In this document: one piece after another, positions 37,501 to 49,215 of the stretch
Numbering within the stretch: position 1 is the first letter of the stretch
Layout of the letters: every line of letters begins with the position of its first letter
DNA from: Hyaloperonospora brassicae
Taxonomy: Eukaryota > Oomycota > Peronosporomycetes > Peronosporales > Peronosporaceae
Direction of reading: 5' to 3'
Assembly (NCBI GenBank): GCA_947650285.1
Contig: CANTFL010000226.1
Location: forward strand, 186,001 to 250,000
Length of the DNA stretch: 64,000 nucleotides
The notes under the pieces: model-generated
Seen by the model: the letters and a program-made list of their open reading frames with translations, nothing else
The model's database searches: none
What the model was told of the DNA's origin: nothing
Position numbers and translations under genes: made by a program

Positions 37501-40500
37501 ATCCAGCTTACGAAGCTTTAGGGATACAAGATATATCGCTCAAACGTTTTGCTGTATGCAGTTTTCATGGAGTCAGAGTACCTTATGAAAGACCTCTGTG
37601 TACGGAATTTCTCTTCATTATACGTCTTCATGGCAACGTGGCTTGTACGATTGATTCGTAATTCGGTAATGTTTAAATCGTCTCTTATAGAATCAGCAAA
37701 CCATGATGACATGAATCAAGCTCATAATTCATATTCATATTCGACATTTATGTAAGGGGTCTTAAAGGCTCAAACTAAAGAACTCTTGTATCGAACATCG
37801 ACTACTATTAATGTTTATGTGAAAAAGGGTCTACAAACGCTTCGAGGTACTTGCAGAAAATTCATAATCATATTCGTATATTGAGAGAAGCTGTCAAAGC
37901 ACATCCAGGACCTATAGAGTTAAGTCGTTGATTACCATAAAGATTTGAACAAAATTCTAGTATAATTCTACACATTTTTTTAATTATTTTCAAGACGGAC
38001 TGTGAATGCCGATATGAGGCTCACCCTCAGAAGTACTATCGAAAAAGGCCTTGGAAGCACATATGTTGTCATATAAGACACCATGTAAAGATATATAACA
38101 ATCCAAATATATATATTAGTTCGACTAAAATTAAGGAATTCTATAAAATGGTCTATTTATAAATTGAATGCGCCAAAATGACGAGATTAACTATTTTATC
38201 GTCAGACAAGATCTCCTTTGAAAATATCAAGCGAAACTCTATATATCACTACTTGTAAGATCATATATCAAGACACAAGAGTCAAAGGGAGAAGTTAAAG
38301 GTTTGGTTTGTAAACGAAGGATCTTTAGCGAAAACATGAACGTTTTATTGCTGAGCTCTTCTAAGCTCCATATTTTTGTCACTAATTAGTCATCTAGCGC
38401 GAGTATGACCGACTAAAGAAGTTAAAGCTTGCAAAGTCTTGCGTCAGTCACCTAAATTTCCGTATTGGTAAGCGCAATAATGACGTGACCTTCCTATTTT
38501 GTTGGCGCAGTCTTTTCCTTTAATAATGTCAATTATTTAGAAAAATACGTTGGGTACAGGGTGAGGTCCAGAGCTTTTTGCTCAAACGTTTTACCTCCTA
38601 TCGACTTTTAAATACATTGTCCTGATTTAATGAACATACGAAGTGCATTATTCAGAATATACAGTGCAGTATAAAATGATGAATTCAAAGGAATCGCTTC
38701 AGATGATCGATCTAAATTCGCATCCACCCAAACGACTGAGCACACACCTTTCCTGGGATCACTCTTATACATTGATAAATGTCATCTCCGTATTTGTGAT
38801 GTCAAATATTTATTTAGTATAGGTATATTATATCGACAGTCACTTCACATAAAAAAAAGGATGTTCGCCATTTTAAACATAACTAGTTAGTTCTTTTTAT
38901 CATTCTAGTTTCAGTCCACAAGCGATTCGTCACTATTATTATAATTGTTTAAACTGTAGTAACGATCACCTGTACCATTGCCAATACATTTTACCGTGAA
39001 GGGGCAAGACAGAGCAGTGTCAGAAATGACGATACGCGATACAGCATGACGGTATACAAGGTACGTGTAAAGGCAGGACTAAACGGTAGTTCAACAGGTA
39101 CAATAAGTATATAATATCATCAAATTACACAGCTGATATAATATTAGCCACAGCAAAAACATATGCCGACATATGTAGACGCAACAAATCTGATACACGG
39201 GTCTGAAGCAAGAGACGAGTATATAGTGCATTACGCCACACTAGAAGATGTCACTGGTGGCATTCATGTTATTGTTGAAATTGTTACAATCTGCATTTAG
39301 TAAATCTATATATGGAATATCAATATTGCAGTAGGGTGCTGAAAAATACAATATTAAGTATATAAGTATTTTGATCATCATACGACATGTATTACATTAT
39401 AACAACCAACCATCCTGTCAGTTTTTAGACACACTAAATCCAGCCGCACTCACGCAGATAACGATTCTCGTGTCTTGAAAGATGTGTGTGATTTGGCAAG
39501 GTGCTGGCGGGTCGACATTTTATGGTACAAATCGAGAAATAGATCTCTACAAATGAATGCTACGATCAAATCCATTCGCCGTAATTGCACTACAGTATCT
39601 CTCCTACATTGCTTTGGCTCTTGTATGAAAATCTATACAATCGATATTAGCATGGGCATTTAATCATTTGTGTGGTCACACTTATATCATCGAGAAACCT
39701 AAAAGTAAAGTATTATTTTCTTTTCTTTAAGTTTTGCATCTTTCAATAGGTATCTGCACCAGATAGTACAACCTATACAGATGGGGTTTTGCTGGTCGAT
39801 TACATTCCTAAATATACCTCACTTCCTGCAACAACAATAGCTTCTCTACGCCGATGGTAATTTTCGAATCACAAGCATTTCTTAAGCTTTATTCTCGACC
39901 TCAAATCGCGATAAGCCACTTTAAAATGCGCGTTGCACTTGCCATGTGGACTCTGCAGCTCATACATACTTTGTCGTATCCTTTCACGAGTAAAATTCCA
40001 CTCATTTATAATTTAACTAATCATTTTCGACACCTTATTTAAATGTCTCATTTATATCAAAAATGCATCTCGAACGGCAGAGAAGTCGTTCTTTCATCAT
40101 GAACTCTGGGAGTTGCCAATCAAACTTATATTTACAATAGTAGTCTATAATTATTCCCATATTATTTGATAGTGCGCGAGACATAGAATAGGTACGGTAT
40201 GTGGAGTTGGTTTAAAATTGACGATACAAGTAGACCCTTCATAAATAAATAATCTAAACAATCAATACGTATACTCATACTAAACTTAAGTATAAATTGG
40301 TAAGCTCTGTTTTATGACTCGTTAATTGGCCTCATAATATCGCAAGCTACAAATTAGTTATAGTATAGCAGATAGTTGTTCTCCAATTAGAATGCTTAAC
40401 ATTATCATGTTGTGATGCAGATATACTGGAGTCTTCTTTAGCGAAAGGACATTGTTATTACTAGGTATTAAATTACGATGCACATTGCGTCACAAATGAT

Positions 40501-41279
40501 TATGCTAATAATGCGCCATTAAGCTTTAATAATTTCTTAAACTACAAAGATGTATAAAATGTCACGTGACCTTCGGGATTACGTGCCAGCTCATGATAAG
40601 TGGAATTGAGATCAGAAATATGGACAATCCTCCATATGCATTTAAGGAACATCTCGGAGAGAGCGGTATTAGTCAATGTTGCATGTCACGTAGAGAATAG
40701 ATGTGTGCCTGATTGTAGATGCATTACGAGAAGGACAAGACTGGAAGCACACCCCATTTTGGATACGGGCACACCCGTCTGCCTAACTTGATAAAAAGAC
40801 TTGCACATATTATAAAGCAGAAATTTTATAAGTGTACAGTACAGCTAATTTAATGTTAAAGGACCTCACCGAATTGCTGGAAATAAATGGACAAGGTCTT
40901 TCGAGGTTAAGGAGGGGAATTATATCCACCGCAAAAGAAAAAGAACCTGTCTCAAGCACTTGTCTTGGCCGCGATATTGCACCTGTCACCTCGTGCTAAT
41001 TCAATACGACAGAAATTACCGGGTGATAACACGCACGAGCTGGACTTCTAAAATGGCGTACGAAGGCCCGAGGGTGGGACAATCGTCGTTTATAGCTCCA
41101 ACCTACAACTTCCTCTCTCATTGGTGCATGCATTTTCTCAGGAACGAAATGAAATAAACCTTAAACGGTTTTGCGGTCACCCAAGGGTATGAAATCGTCG
41201 TCGCAACATTATACAAAACAAGGCGGGGTCTACAACAGGTCTAATATAAGTCAATGGTCGCGGAACCTACACAACAATT
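34571..41279. other. Gene-free AT-rich stretch
   Basis: Longest ORF-free run of the window. A GC-richer patch at 36.6-36.9 kb is open on the minus strand (36457-36807 and 36588-36989) but has no motif I can name. Short ORFs at 40600-40791 and 40960-41157 are likewise unassigned. I could not extend the tubulin relic into this region. Confidence 0.5.
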
Positions 41280-41650
41280 ATACCCTTAGCGACGGTCTCC
41301 AGCATGTAGATGTAATACCACGTGCGCAATAATATTTTCTGCATCTTCTTATTCGAAATTTTCTTCCCGGGGTGAGACACTGAACAGTATGTACCGGTAC
41401 GTACCTTGTCGCAGACGATGCCTTAGGGTCCACAAATACTGTACTCGGTACGTGTTTGCCCGTGCATGTCTCGGCAAAAAACGTCGCGAACGAGTCGTTG
41501 TCACTGCGGATGATCAGGTCCTTAGGCATCGTACCATCAAATTGGATACCGTGTTCGAGATATTGAAGATCCCAGCAGACATCGACCGTTTGAATACCGC
41601 CATGGCCAAGATGGATTGATAGGCCCCGCGCATGAGTGGATGCCGAATAA
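41280..41650 (-). pseudogene. Alpha-tubulin gene fragment, decayed
   Basis: Minus-strand frame reading LSIHLGHGGIQTVDVCW, then LEHGIQFDGTMPKD, then FATFFAETCTGKHVPSTVFVD. This follows the alpha-tubulin N-terminus: the SIHIGQAGIQ.GNACWEL nucleotide-binding region, then LEHGIQPDG, then DDAF.TFFSETG.GKHVPR..FVDLEPTV. Several family-invariant residues are changed (the Gln and Ala of GQAGIQ, and the Gly of SETGAG). After FVD the similarity fades through the Arg-Cys-rich end. Only about the first 100 of roughly 450 residues are present, with no continuation found. It is a dead copy, not a working gene. Confidence 0.75.
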
Positions 41651-41739
41651 GAAAGGTTGATAGGGAGCAGTTGCAAGTGACCACGTGACTTACATATTAT
41701 ACTGCACTATAAAACGTAAAATTCTTTGTTTCGTTTAAG

Positions 41740-41812
41740 CAGGTGAGTGTGCCCGTAGCAAAAAAGTAGGTGTGCCCCTAGTAAAAGTGGGATGTGCCCC
41801 TAGTAGTGGCCG
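41740..41812 (+). repeat. Short tandem repeat (about 23 bp, three units)
   Basis: Three units built on GTGTGCCCGTAGCAAAA, GTGTGCCCCTAGTAAAAGTGG and ATGTGCCCCTAGTAGTGG sit just before the left end of the terminal-inverted-repeat element. Confidence 0.7.
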
Positions 41813-41876
41813 TTCGAAAATTAAAGGAGCCGAATTAAAAGATCAGCGGCATATTCCTTCGATTATAAACTATTAA

Positions 41877-43769
41877 GGGAGCCGCTATTCACCACTCACA
41901 TTTCGCTAACCACCACTCACCTCCAATTTATCAAGGATATGTATACCCCTCTCGCGCTGTTTTTGGCTGAATTAAAAATAATAAAAAGAATATTAACCTA
42001 ACGCAAAATTTGCACGAAACTAAAGTCTTGTTAGAAAGATGCGCGTGCTCTTCAAGCTCAGCCGGTCAAGTCATACCCAGATCTCTCTATCTACGTTTGG
42101 CCAGAGAGTACATGTGTCTCCGCCTTCTTCACCATGACATTCAAACCGGTGTTCTCGGACGACACGAAGAATGTTCTCTACCATCTCTACGCGAGATGCG
42201 ACTCAACTTTCAGCGACAACAGTATCAGTTACCCAGAGTCGACGACTCAAGTGTCGGCATTCAACGAGATCCCAGAGTCCGCTATCGACAAGTCGTTCAT
42301 CTCTTTCAGGCAGACATAAGGGTACGCCACCGTGATATTCCGCCACGGATGTGAGCGTCTGTGTATGAACTCGATTTCAGGCACACATCGGATTCCGCCA
42401 ATATATGCAATCGTCCATGGCCAAATGAGTATCGATGTTGATGGGTTTAGCAATATGCTGAGTGCTCGAAAGTATAAAATATCGTATTCGGCAGCGAAGT
42501 CTGTAATGCGCATGATAAAATTACTGGCACCATCCTGACGAGCAGTGGAGACAACGTGTACCTGAACGTGACGTCTTTTGACAGCGCGCTTGTGGCGACT
42601 ATCGAAGGTGCAGATACTGGGTGTTAGCGGGTGGTGAAGCCAATTGCTGTGAAGAACGATTATGGCAAGTCGTAATTCGATCCTTGCCTTGGGAATCAAG
42701 AAACATTTTTCCAGGATCAAGAAGTCAAACCGTTCGCGATTGGTTGTGGTGAGCGTCAACGAACTAGTCTGTCGTCCGCGTACTACTTTCAAAATAACAT
42801 GTTGCTGTTTTGAAGTAATTTTCCTCGGTCTCAAAAAGCAACTTTGGCTGTGTTTGACAAATGATTTTTTACAAAGCGTTTTAATTGTAAGGAGCCGGAG
42901 AGTCCTCGACAGCTCCATTAAATGTTGTACATACGGCACGTGTGACGCCTTGTCGACAACGAATTGCTCTGGAAGTCGGTGGCGCGTTTCAACAAGATGT
43001 GGTCTTAGTATATGAGGCTATGCGTCGGGATCGATTTTCACTTCAAAGACGCCCTTACTACGATCTATTTGTGATCGACGCATGTCATTTGTATAGCACT
43101 TTGTTTTATCTTGGCTGAACGTCTCTTTGCTCACATACAGTCTTAAGTTTGTTACCCGCTTGAAAAAGAATAACAGTGACAGAAGATTTTGGCACTACCG
43201 TGCGGCAAGATCCGCAAACATCGAGACATATATTTCAACTATTTCTTTGGATGCATCTGCAGATACAGCTTCTCTTACGTCCATATCATCATATACGTAG
43301 ATCTTAGTGACGTTAATATTCGAACACCGCAGTAACGGATGTCGAAGCTTTGCAATGTATGCAAGGAATTGGATCAAGTGGCGTGCTACTTGATCGATTC
43401 GTTCGCTTCCTCATTTGATGATCACGAATACAGCAAAGTAACAGCTTTGATGTCACCTTCTTTCTTATTCCCAACTCGCCTAGTGCGCAAAATAGTCAAA
43501 ACGTAGCCTTCATCAACAACAGAGTTAAGATCAGCACGCGAAGTTTCTAGACTAGCATAGCTGTTGTTGATATGTTCGTGGTATCGAAATATGTCGGCGA
43601 CGCGAGCGCTGTTTCGAATGTCGATGGCTGCGCACCTAAAACATAATCGCTGAAACTGAGCAAGCTTAGTGTTAGTGTGTTCGATTTTCATGTAATTGGC
43701 CGATGCCAATTTGTTTACATATGGGGTGAGTGGCGATCAGCGAAAAGTGAGTGGTATATAGCAGCTCCC
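41877..43769. mobile_element. DNA transposon-like element with terminal inverted repeats, copy 1 (1.9 kb)
   Basis: The left end GGGAGCCGCTATTCACCACT (then CACATTTCGCTAACCACCACTC) and the reverse complement of the right end GGGAGCTGCTATATACCACT (then CACTTTTCGCTGATCGCCACTC) match over about 50 bp. Outer bases are TTAA on the left and TTGA on the right, a possible diverged 4-bp target duplication. The inside has decayed ORFs: plus-strand 42050-42540 (FTMTFKPVFSDDTKNVLYH...) and minus-strand 43195-43709. None matches a transposase family I know. Confidence 0.7.
42058..42540 (+). pseudogene. Decayed ORF inside the terminal-inverted-repeat element, family unknown
   Basis: One frame is readable from about 42058 through a stop at 42317-42319 and on to about 42538. 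Segments include KPVFSDDTKNVLYHLYARCD and HRIPPIYAIVHGQMSIDVDG. A further readable piece (GDNVYLNVTSFDSALVATIE) lies at about 42545-42606 in another frame. It may be cargo or the element's own protein. I do not recognise it. Confidence 0.35.
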
Positions 43770-44110
43770 TTGATTTAGTTTCCTGAGAGGCCATTTAATA
43801 CAAATATTGCGTGCTGTCTTAAAATTGATGCTTGCATGTATAACTTTTAGTATTCCTAGTTGCAAACATACAAAGAGCCAAACTCTCGCCTTCTATGGTG
43901 TAGTAAAGTGCTGATCGGAAATGATGGACCCGGAGCGATAGCGCACCAAAGTATCAAAGGTGACCCCTGCAGGAGAATGGTGACAAGGAGAAAGGGGTCA
44001 CGAAAGCAACATGATATTTGGAGGAGAAGACCCACGATACGTACCGAGGAGAAATTATCACCAGAAGTACCGGTTTAATTTTATTGAAAGAAGTACACCA
44101 CGATCCTTCA
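43770..44110. other. Short stretch right of the terminal-inverted-repeat element
   Basis: ORFs at 43860-44078 and 44018-44218 are basic and low in complexity with no motif. They run into the repeat array that follows. Confidence 0.4.
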
Positions 44111-44282
44111 TCTGAAGGCTTGGTCCCTCAAGGTGAAACTTTATCTTACAAGGTGGACCTCGGTCCTTCAAGGTGGTCCTCCATTCCTTTAAGGTATACC
44201 TCAGGTCCCTCAACGTGAACCTCGGGACCCTCAAGGTGGACTTGGTCCCTCGAGGTGGACTTCGGGTATCTCGAGGTCAATT
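44111..44282 (+). repeat. Imperfect tandem repeat (about 20-22 bp)
   Basis: Variations of CCCTCAAGGTGGACCTCGGT recur about eight times with scattered substitutions, for example CCTTCAAGGTGGTCCTCC, CCCTCAACGTGAACCTCGGG and CCCTCGAGGTGGACTTCGGG. Confidence 0.8.
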
Positions 44283-44431
44283 GAATATTGCCTAGTCAAA
44301 TCAGGAATCAGGACACAAGATGGTGATAGAGTAACGGATGTAAAGAATAAGAAGATATTCAAAGTACTCATTTTGCAACCTTCTTGGCACGTCTTCGTCG
44401 TATTTGTAGGAACTTTCACTTGGTCTACACA

Positions 44432-44667
44432 CTTGTCCCGGGGACGGGATATACTTTGTCCCCTCCGTCTTGAAGACAACTGCGTAGCAAGACCAAGCGC
44501 AAGTAGAACCCCAGGAAATATTTCTGTGGTGGGTTCGTCAAGTGCTCCCCGAAAACATTCGCTAGGTCTTCCCGCCTATTCCGAGAAAGGGGTATACTTT
44601 GGCCCTCCCCGTTTAAGGCAGGTGCGTGGCAAGATAAAGTGCAAGTAGAACCCCAAGAAGTATTGAA
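44432..44667 (+). repeat. Pair of diverged direct repeats, about 95 bp each
   Basis: 44432-44526 and 44573-44667 share in order GGRTATACTTTG.CCCTCC, G.GTAGCAAGA..AA.GCAAG and TAGAACCCCA.GAA. They are separated by about 46 bp. They could be LTR remnants or an old tandem duplication. Confidence 0.65.
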
Positions 44668-45974
44668 CCTTAAGGATTTGTTGAGCAGCAAACCCCCAAG
44701 ACCTGCTACTGAAAGCGGCCTCACGACTCCGTCGTCATGAATAAGAGGAAAGGATCGGATGGTTCATACCCCAGAAAAAAACAAATAAAAGACCACGAGC
44801 GACAAGCTTCCCGAAGAGTTTGGCTATAAGCCTGATCTCGACCAAGTCGATCGAGTTGCCACCTAATGGCCCACCAAGTGAAGCATATCAACTTGGAGCC
44901 TAAGTATACCTCTGCCATGTCTAACACATATCAGTCTTCTTCCGAGTCTACCGAGAAGTATAGTCCGTCAGCCGACAGCTACACAAGGTGAGTCAAGGTC
45001 TATAAACGGCATCGGGAAAACGCTACCCGTACTTCGGCAGCCCGAAACAACGATTGTTTAAAGGGACCATCACGCAGATTTGAGACCCCACCTTACCACA
45101 GAAGCAAATTAACCCCAGACACAAGTTTGCGGTGTGACTGTTAGAACCGGAATGTTGTGTCAGTAAATACAAGATGCTTCTACCTTTCTATAATATATTA
45201 TCGGCATTTACACGATGCACCACCCTGCTGTATTAACTAACAATAATATTAGTATCAGCATCAATCCGACCCTTTTTGTATAATACCATGGACGAAGACA
45301 ATTCCAATGGACTGCTATTTCTTCGTAGATATGTTAACATTATATAAAAAATACAAATATACTATTTGCCATTAGTGATTGGCATTCCTTGCGGTCACGC
45401 ACGCCTTGCGCACAACTGCCGGAAGTGAAAGTTGCACTTGGATCAACTTCATAAATTCAGCCTACACTAGGGCATATATGAAATGTTGTATAGGTTTATA
45501 TGTGTTGTATGATGCACCACAAAGATATAGGTTGGGTAGTTTTCACGTGTATTTTGACAATTTACTGACGTGGGCCCATGACGTAGGGGCGAAACGAGTC
45601 TGGATCGCGTTCTATTATAATTCATTTTCGTTACTTAATGTGCACTAGTTTACAAGACAATAGTTCAAGTCTCGTTCCGAGAAATTATTCCAAGTATCGA
45701 CTTGTGCGACCAAGAATCCGCCGGTCAAATTGCGTCAGTCATAAGTAGGCGTCGGAGGTACCGTCTTAAAATTGACGAAAACGGCGCACGTGATGACGAA
45801 ATGAGCGAAGCTCAGGTTTGAAGACGCGAGACAGAGAGGACGACCACTTGGACGTCGAAGGGTAGTGTTGGAAGTGAATTTGTCATAGCGGACACTGTCT
45901 TCCGGGTCGACGCCCCATCTGCTATCTTTGGTCGTTGTAGAGTATGATTTGTGTGCGTACACTAAGTTTTAACA
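44668..45974. other. Stretch with weak coding-like patches
   Basis: A short basic plus-strand ORF starts at 44738 (MNKRKGSDGSYPRKKQIKDH) and ends after 30 residues. An 89-residue ORF at 45379-45648 has no motif. 45735-45962 (minus) leads into the inverted repeat below. Confidence 0.35.
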
Positions 45975-46398
45975 AGGCCTTAGACGTAGAGCGCAGGATA
46001 GAGCCAGATCTAACTTCCAGATTGATAAAGCCACTCACTAGTCTCCCGACGGGGGACCGAAACGCATCTGGAGGGTGTTTGAATATAATGTCATTAAATA
46101 TGTTTTCTACATTTTTCACGTCAAAAACTGTAACTTTGCTACAACCTCGTCCGTGTCGGAGCCTGTACTAGCTACGACCTTGACGGCATCGGGCGTGCTT
46201 GGCGCTTGGGTTCGATTTGAAGCAGCCTCATCAACCAGATTTGGGCTCATAACCTGTAGGAAAAAAAGAAAGAATGATCTATGACTACTATATTAAAACA
46301 ATTCAGACGCATTTCGGTTCCCCGCCGGAGCCTTGTGAGTGTTTTATCTATCTAGAAGTAATACTTTGCTATATCCTGCGCTCAAAGATTAAGGACTA
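45975..46398. repeat. Inverted repeat with arms of about 90 bp and a 236-bp spacer
   Basis: The plus strand at 46308-46398 (CAGACGCATTTCGGTTCCCC ... CTATATCCTGCGCTC) matches the reverse complement of 45975-46071 (CAGATGCGTTTCGGTCCCCC ... CTCTATCCTGCGCTC). The spacer and left arm carry coding-like minus-strand sequence (MSPNLVDEAASNRTQAPSTP and SPVGRLVSGFINLEVRSG in shifted frames). Either a fragment was duplicated in inverted orientation, or two copies of a repeat sit head to head. Confidence 0.6.
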
Positions 46399-48236
46399 TC
46401 TATAATTTAGTGTACACACAAAAATCATCCACTATAACTATTAAATATGGCAGCAGGGGCGTCAACCCTGAAGGGGATGTCCGTATGGCAACTTCACTTT
46501 CAACAACTACCGAGAATGGTGTGGTCATTATTAGAGTGATCTAGCCTTGGTATACATAATTTTATAGTCACGAAAACCCTTACTCTTGCACCGTGACTCT
46601 CGTGTGCAACATTCAGACGCAGCCATTGTGATTTATATTGACGACACGGGCGAGCTGCACGTAATATTCTACGACAATGTAACCCAATAACGTCCTTGTA
46701 TTACTCGGATGAGGACGCAAGCACGCAGCTGCAGAGTCGTGACATAGGTCTTACTAAATTATTACAAGACTTATTACCTGATCGCAGAATGTCGATGCCT
46801 TTTAGCACAAATTACATTAAATTGCGCTTAAATGGGCAGCTTTCACGCGTAGTATGAAAGTTTTCCGCTACATCAGCCATCATTTTCATGTCAATTAAGA
46901 TTATCGTGTTCGTTGAGCGGACGACGATGTAGTAAAGCAATCACTAGATTTTACCGATGAGGTGGGACGTGGAGCTCACAGATCGTAGGCTTCGGTAAAG
47001 TCCGAAAAGAATTCTGATTGTATGAAATACTGTCTAAGATGAGTTGCTCGCACGGCCTCGATCTGATCCCTAGATCTCGATCCGATTATTAGATCTCGAT
47101 CTGATGTCTCGATGTCTGGTGTGGTCACGTCAAATTTTTCAGAGAGAAACCACATGGTGAAAACCACCTACGGTACAAAGGGGCGATTCCCTCGAGAGGA
47201 AGACGCGCGGCTTCGATCTAAGTGATAAAGACAGGACTAGAGATGTGTCAGTTTTTGGGTTTGATTGGTTAACCTTGAACAAAGTTCAAAATGCTTCCGA
47301 GTATCCGTGTCGACTTCTCTTCCGGGCTAGATTATTGGCTACCCGACGTTAAAGAAAGTCGCGTACTTAAATCAAGTGATGTTCCTGAGTTGTTTGGCCA
47401 GGGACCAAGGACTCTAGACAAACCCCCAACTGCGATCGGATGCAGCGAACACGTAAAGATAAAGGGTGCAAGATCGCGATACGGCATTAGTGGTCAGAAG
47501 AATCTCGGATTAGGCATCTACATTGGACAAGGCGATCTCGTAGAGATCAAGGCGGATCATATCGAGCACCTTACAAGTACAACCGCTATTGTGTGAAGGT
47601 TTCCACGCGATAGCACCAACCCCAACCAAGGTTAAGCTTGGCATCGACTAGAGTCCACCTGGAAAAGTACAACCCGCCCCACCGACGAGAACAAAAGGTG
47701 AGCGAAGCATACAACACGGAATTGGAGTACCCCCTCCGTTAGTCGGTCGTCCGGGCGCCAGTAAAGAGTTGGGATCGACCGCTTTTAAAAGCGATTACTA
47801 CTCCACCACAACAAAGTGCTACCTAATCAATGAGGAACGCTTTTTACTAGACTGTTGCTTAACCCTAGTACTTATATACAGTAGTACTAGGGTGCGTGTT
47901 TCAAACATCACGTACACGATACGTAGAGCGAAGGGGAACTTTCTAAGCATTTTTCTGCTCAATGTAAGGAAAAGAAATCTATACTTGACATCGTTAGGTC
48001 ACTTTTAAAAAACCTAGATTGTCTTACTTAAACCATCCTAAACGATAAACTACAGATGCGAAATCTTTCATACTACCCATTGCGCACGTCTAGAAGAAAT
48101 AAGTGGTTGATACGGTTGTAATCATGGCTTATATCAAACAATTATGAAGCGGTCACGATCACTACCTTTGGGAGTGATATTTCGTAAATATTTACTCGCA
48201 AAAGCAATATCGTAATATAGTATTATTACGTAAAAG
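46399..48236. other. Stretch with an unassigned ORF and a short repeat
   Basis: 47291-47596 (plus, 101 residues, begins MLPSIRVDFSSGLDYWLPDV) is GC-richer and free of low complexity, but I cannot name it and it has no clear neighbours. A short repeat of the words TAGATCTCGATC.GAT lies at about 47060-47115. Confidence 0.4.
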
Positions 48237-48455
48237 ATGCCGCTATTCTCCACTTACTTTCCGCTAACCACCACCCACCCTCCATTTCAGAATACCCTGC
48301 AAACTCCTCTCGCGCTGTAATTGGGTAAATGAGATAAAATTAGGAGAATAATAAAAAAGCGCGAACTTTCACGCAAAATCACAAAGTCGATAGAAGAAGT
48401 CATAAATGAAAGTGCTTCTATGGTTTTTACTGACAAGTGGTTGACCCTTCGCAAG

Positions 48456-48919
48456 TGTATCGGCGTGTGTCCGTTACACAAAAACCGAAACGAATGTATG
48501 AATTTTTACGTTTGATCTATTTCGATAATACTCAATCAAGATCACTCGAGAAGAGGTAATGTTGGCCGGATATAATACCCCCGAGGGTAATATTCTTGGG
48601 TTCTCCACTATTGGGTTGATGTGGACCACATCAACCAAACTAAATACCAATCACTGCTGGACGCGCGCAATGGTTGATGAGCAAGAGACCCACATACGAG
48701 TTTGTAGTTAATTATAGTTGGATCAAGACGAAAGATAATTTACATCGAAACTAACCATGTTAAATACAGTTCTGCTTTTCCCTCAGACAAGAGCTTTCGG
48801 GTTCTATTTGCTTTGGTTGCGCTTCCTCGCCACGTGTACGTGACGTCAGGAGCAAGCAGCCTTGTGCTTAGTCAACACAAGGTCTTGCCAATCATCTATC
48901 AAGAGCGTGCCCTGTTACA
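48456..48919 (-). mobile_element. Solo LTR, copy 3, with 5-bp target duplication GCAAG
   Basis: 464 bp, minus strand. On the plus strand it runs from TGTATCGGCGTG to CCCTGTTACA. It is flanked by GCAAG at 48451-48455 and again at 48920-48924, a perfect 5-bp target duplication that fixes the LTR ends as TG...CA. The body aligns with copies 1 and 2 in reverse complement. With no internal region, it is a solo LTR left by LTR-LTR recombination. Confidence 0.9.
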
Positions 48920-48984
48920 GCAAGCGCTACCATGTCCAGGTACTGATCAATTAATATTGATGGGCATTCAAAGTAAAATCTTTC

Positions 48985-49215
48985 GTCCTCACCACCAATA
49001 GCTGTAAATTGTATATGCAGTCACTGCGGGAGCGTGAAGAGGTTGCCTACATCTTTTTCTGATGTGTCCTGCTTCTCCGCAATAACGCATCGACGTACAG
49101 ATCGCAAACAACTCATTACAGTATATAACTGCAATGGATCCCGCTGAGTCGAACTCTGCGATTAGTTTTCCAGCTATAAATGCTAAGACTACCAATAAGA
49201 CTCCCGCGGTCATGC
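48985..49215 (-). pseudogene. Possible CCHC zinc-knuckle remnant
   Basis: The minus-strand frame contains RYCGEAGHIRKRCRQPL, resembling the C.x.CGe.GHi.r.C zinc knuckle of retroelement Gag proteins but lacking the first Cys (Tyr instead). It lies inside terminal-inverted-repeat copy 2, outside the solo LTR. Too short to assign firmly. Confidence 0.3.

Noticed and set aside
42247..42939. 230-residue minus-strand ORF inside the terminal-inverted-repeat element
   Set aside because: No family pattern; the plus strand across the same stretch reads more protein-like, so this is probably a shadow.
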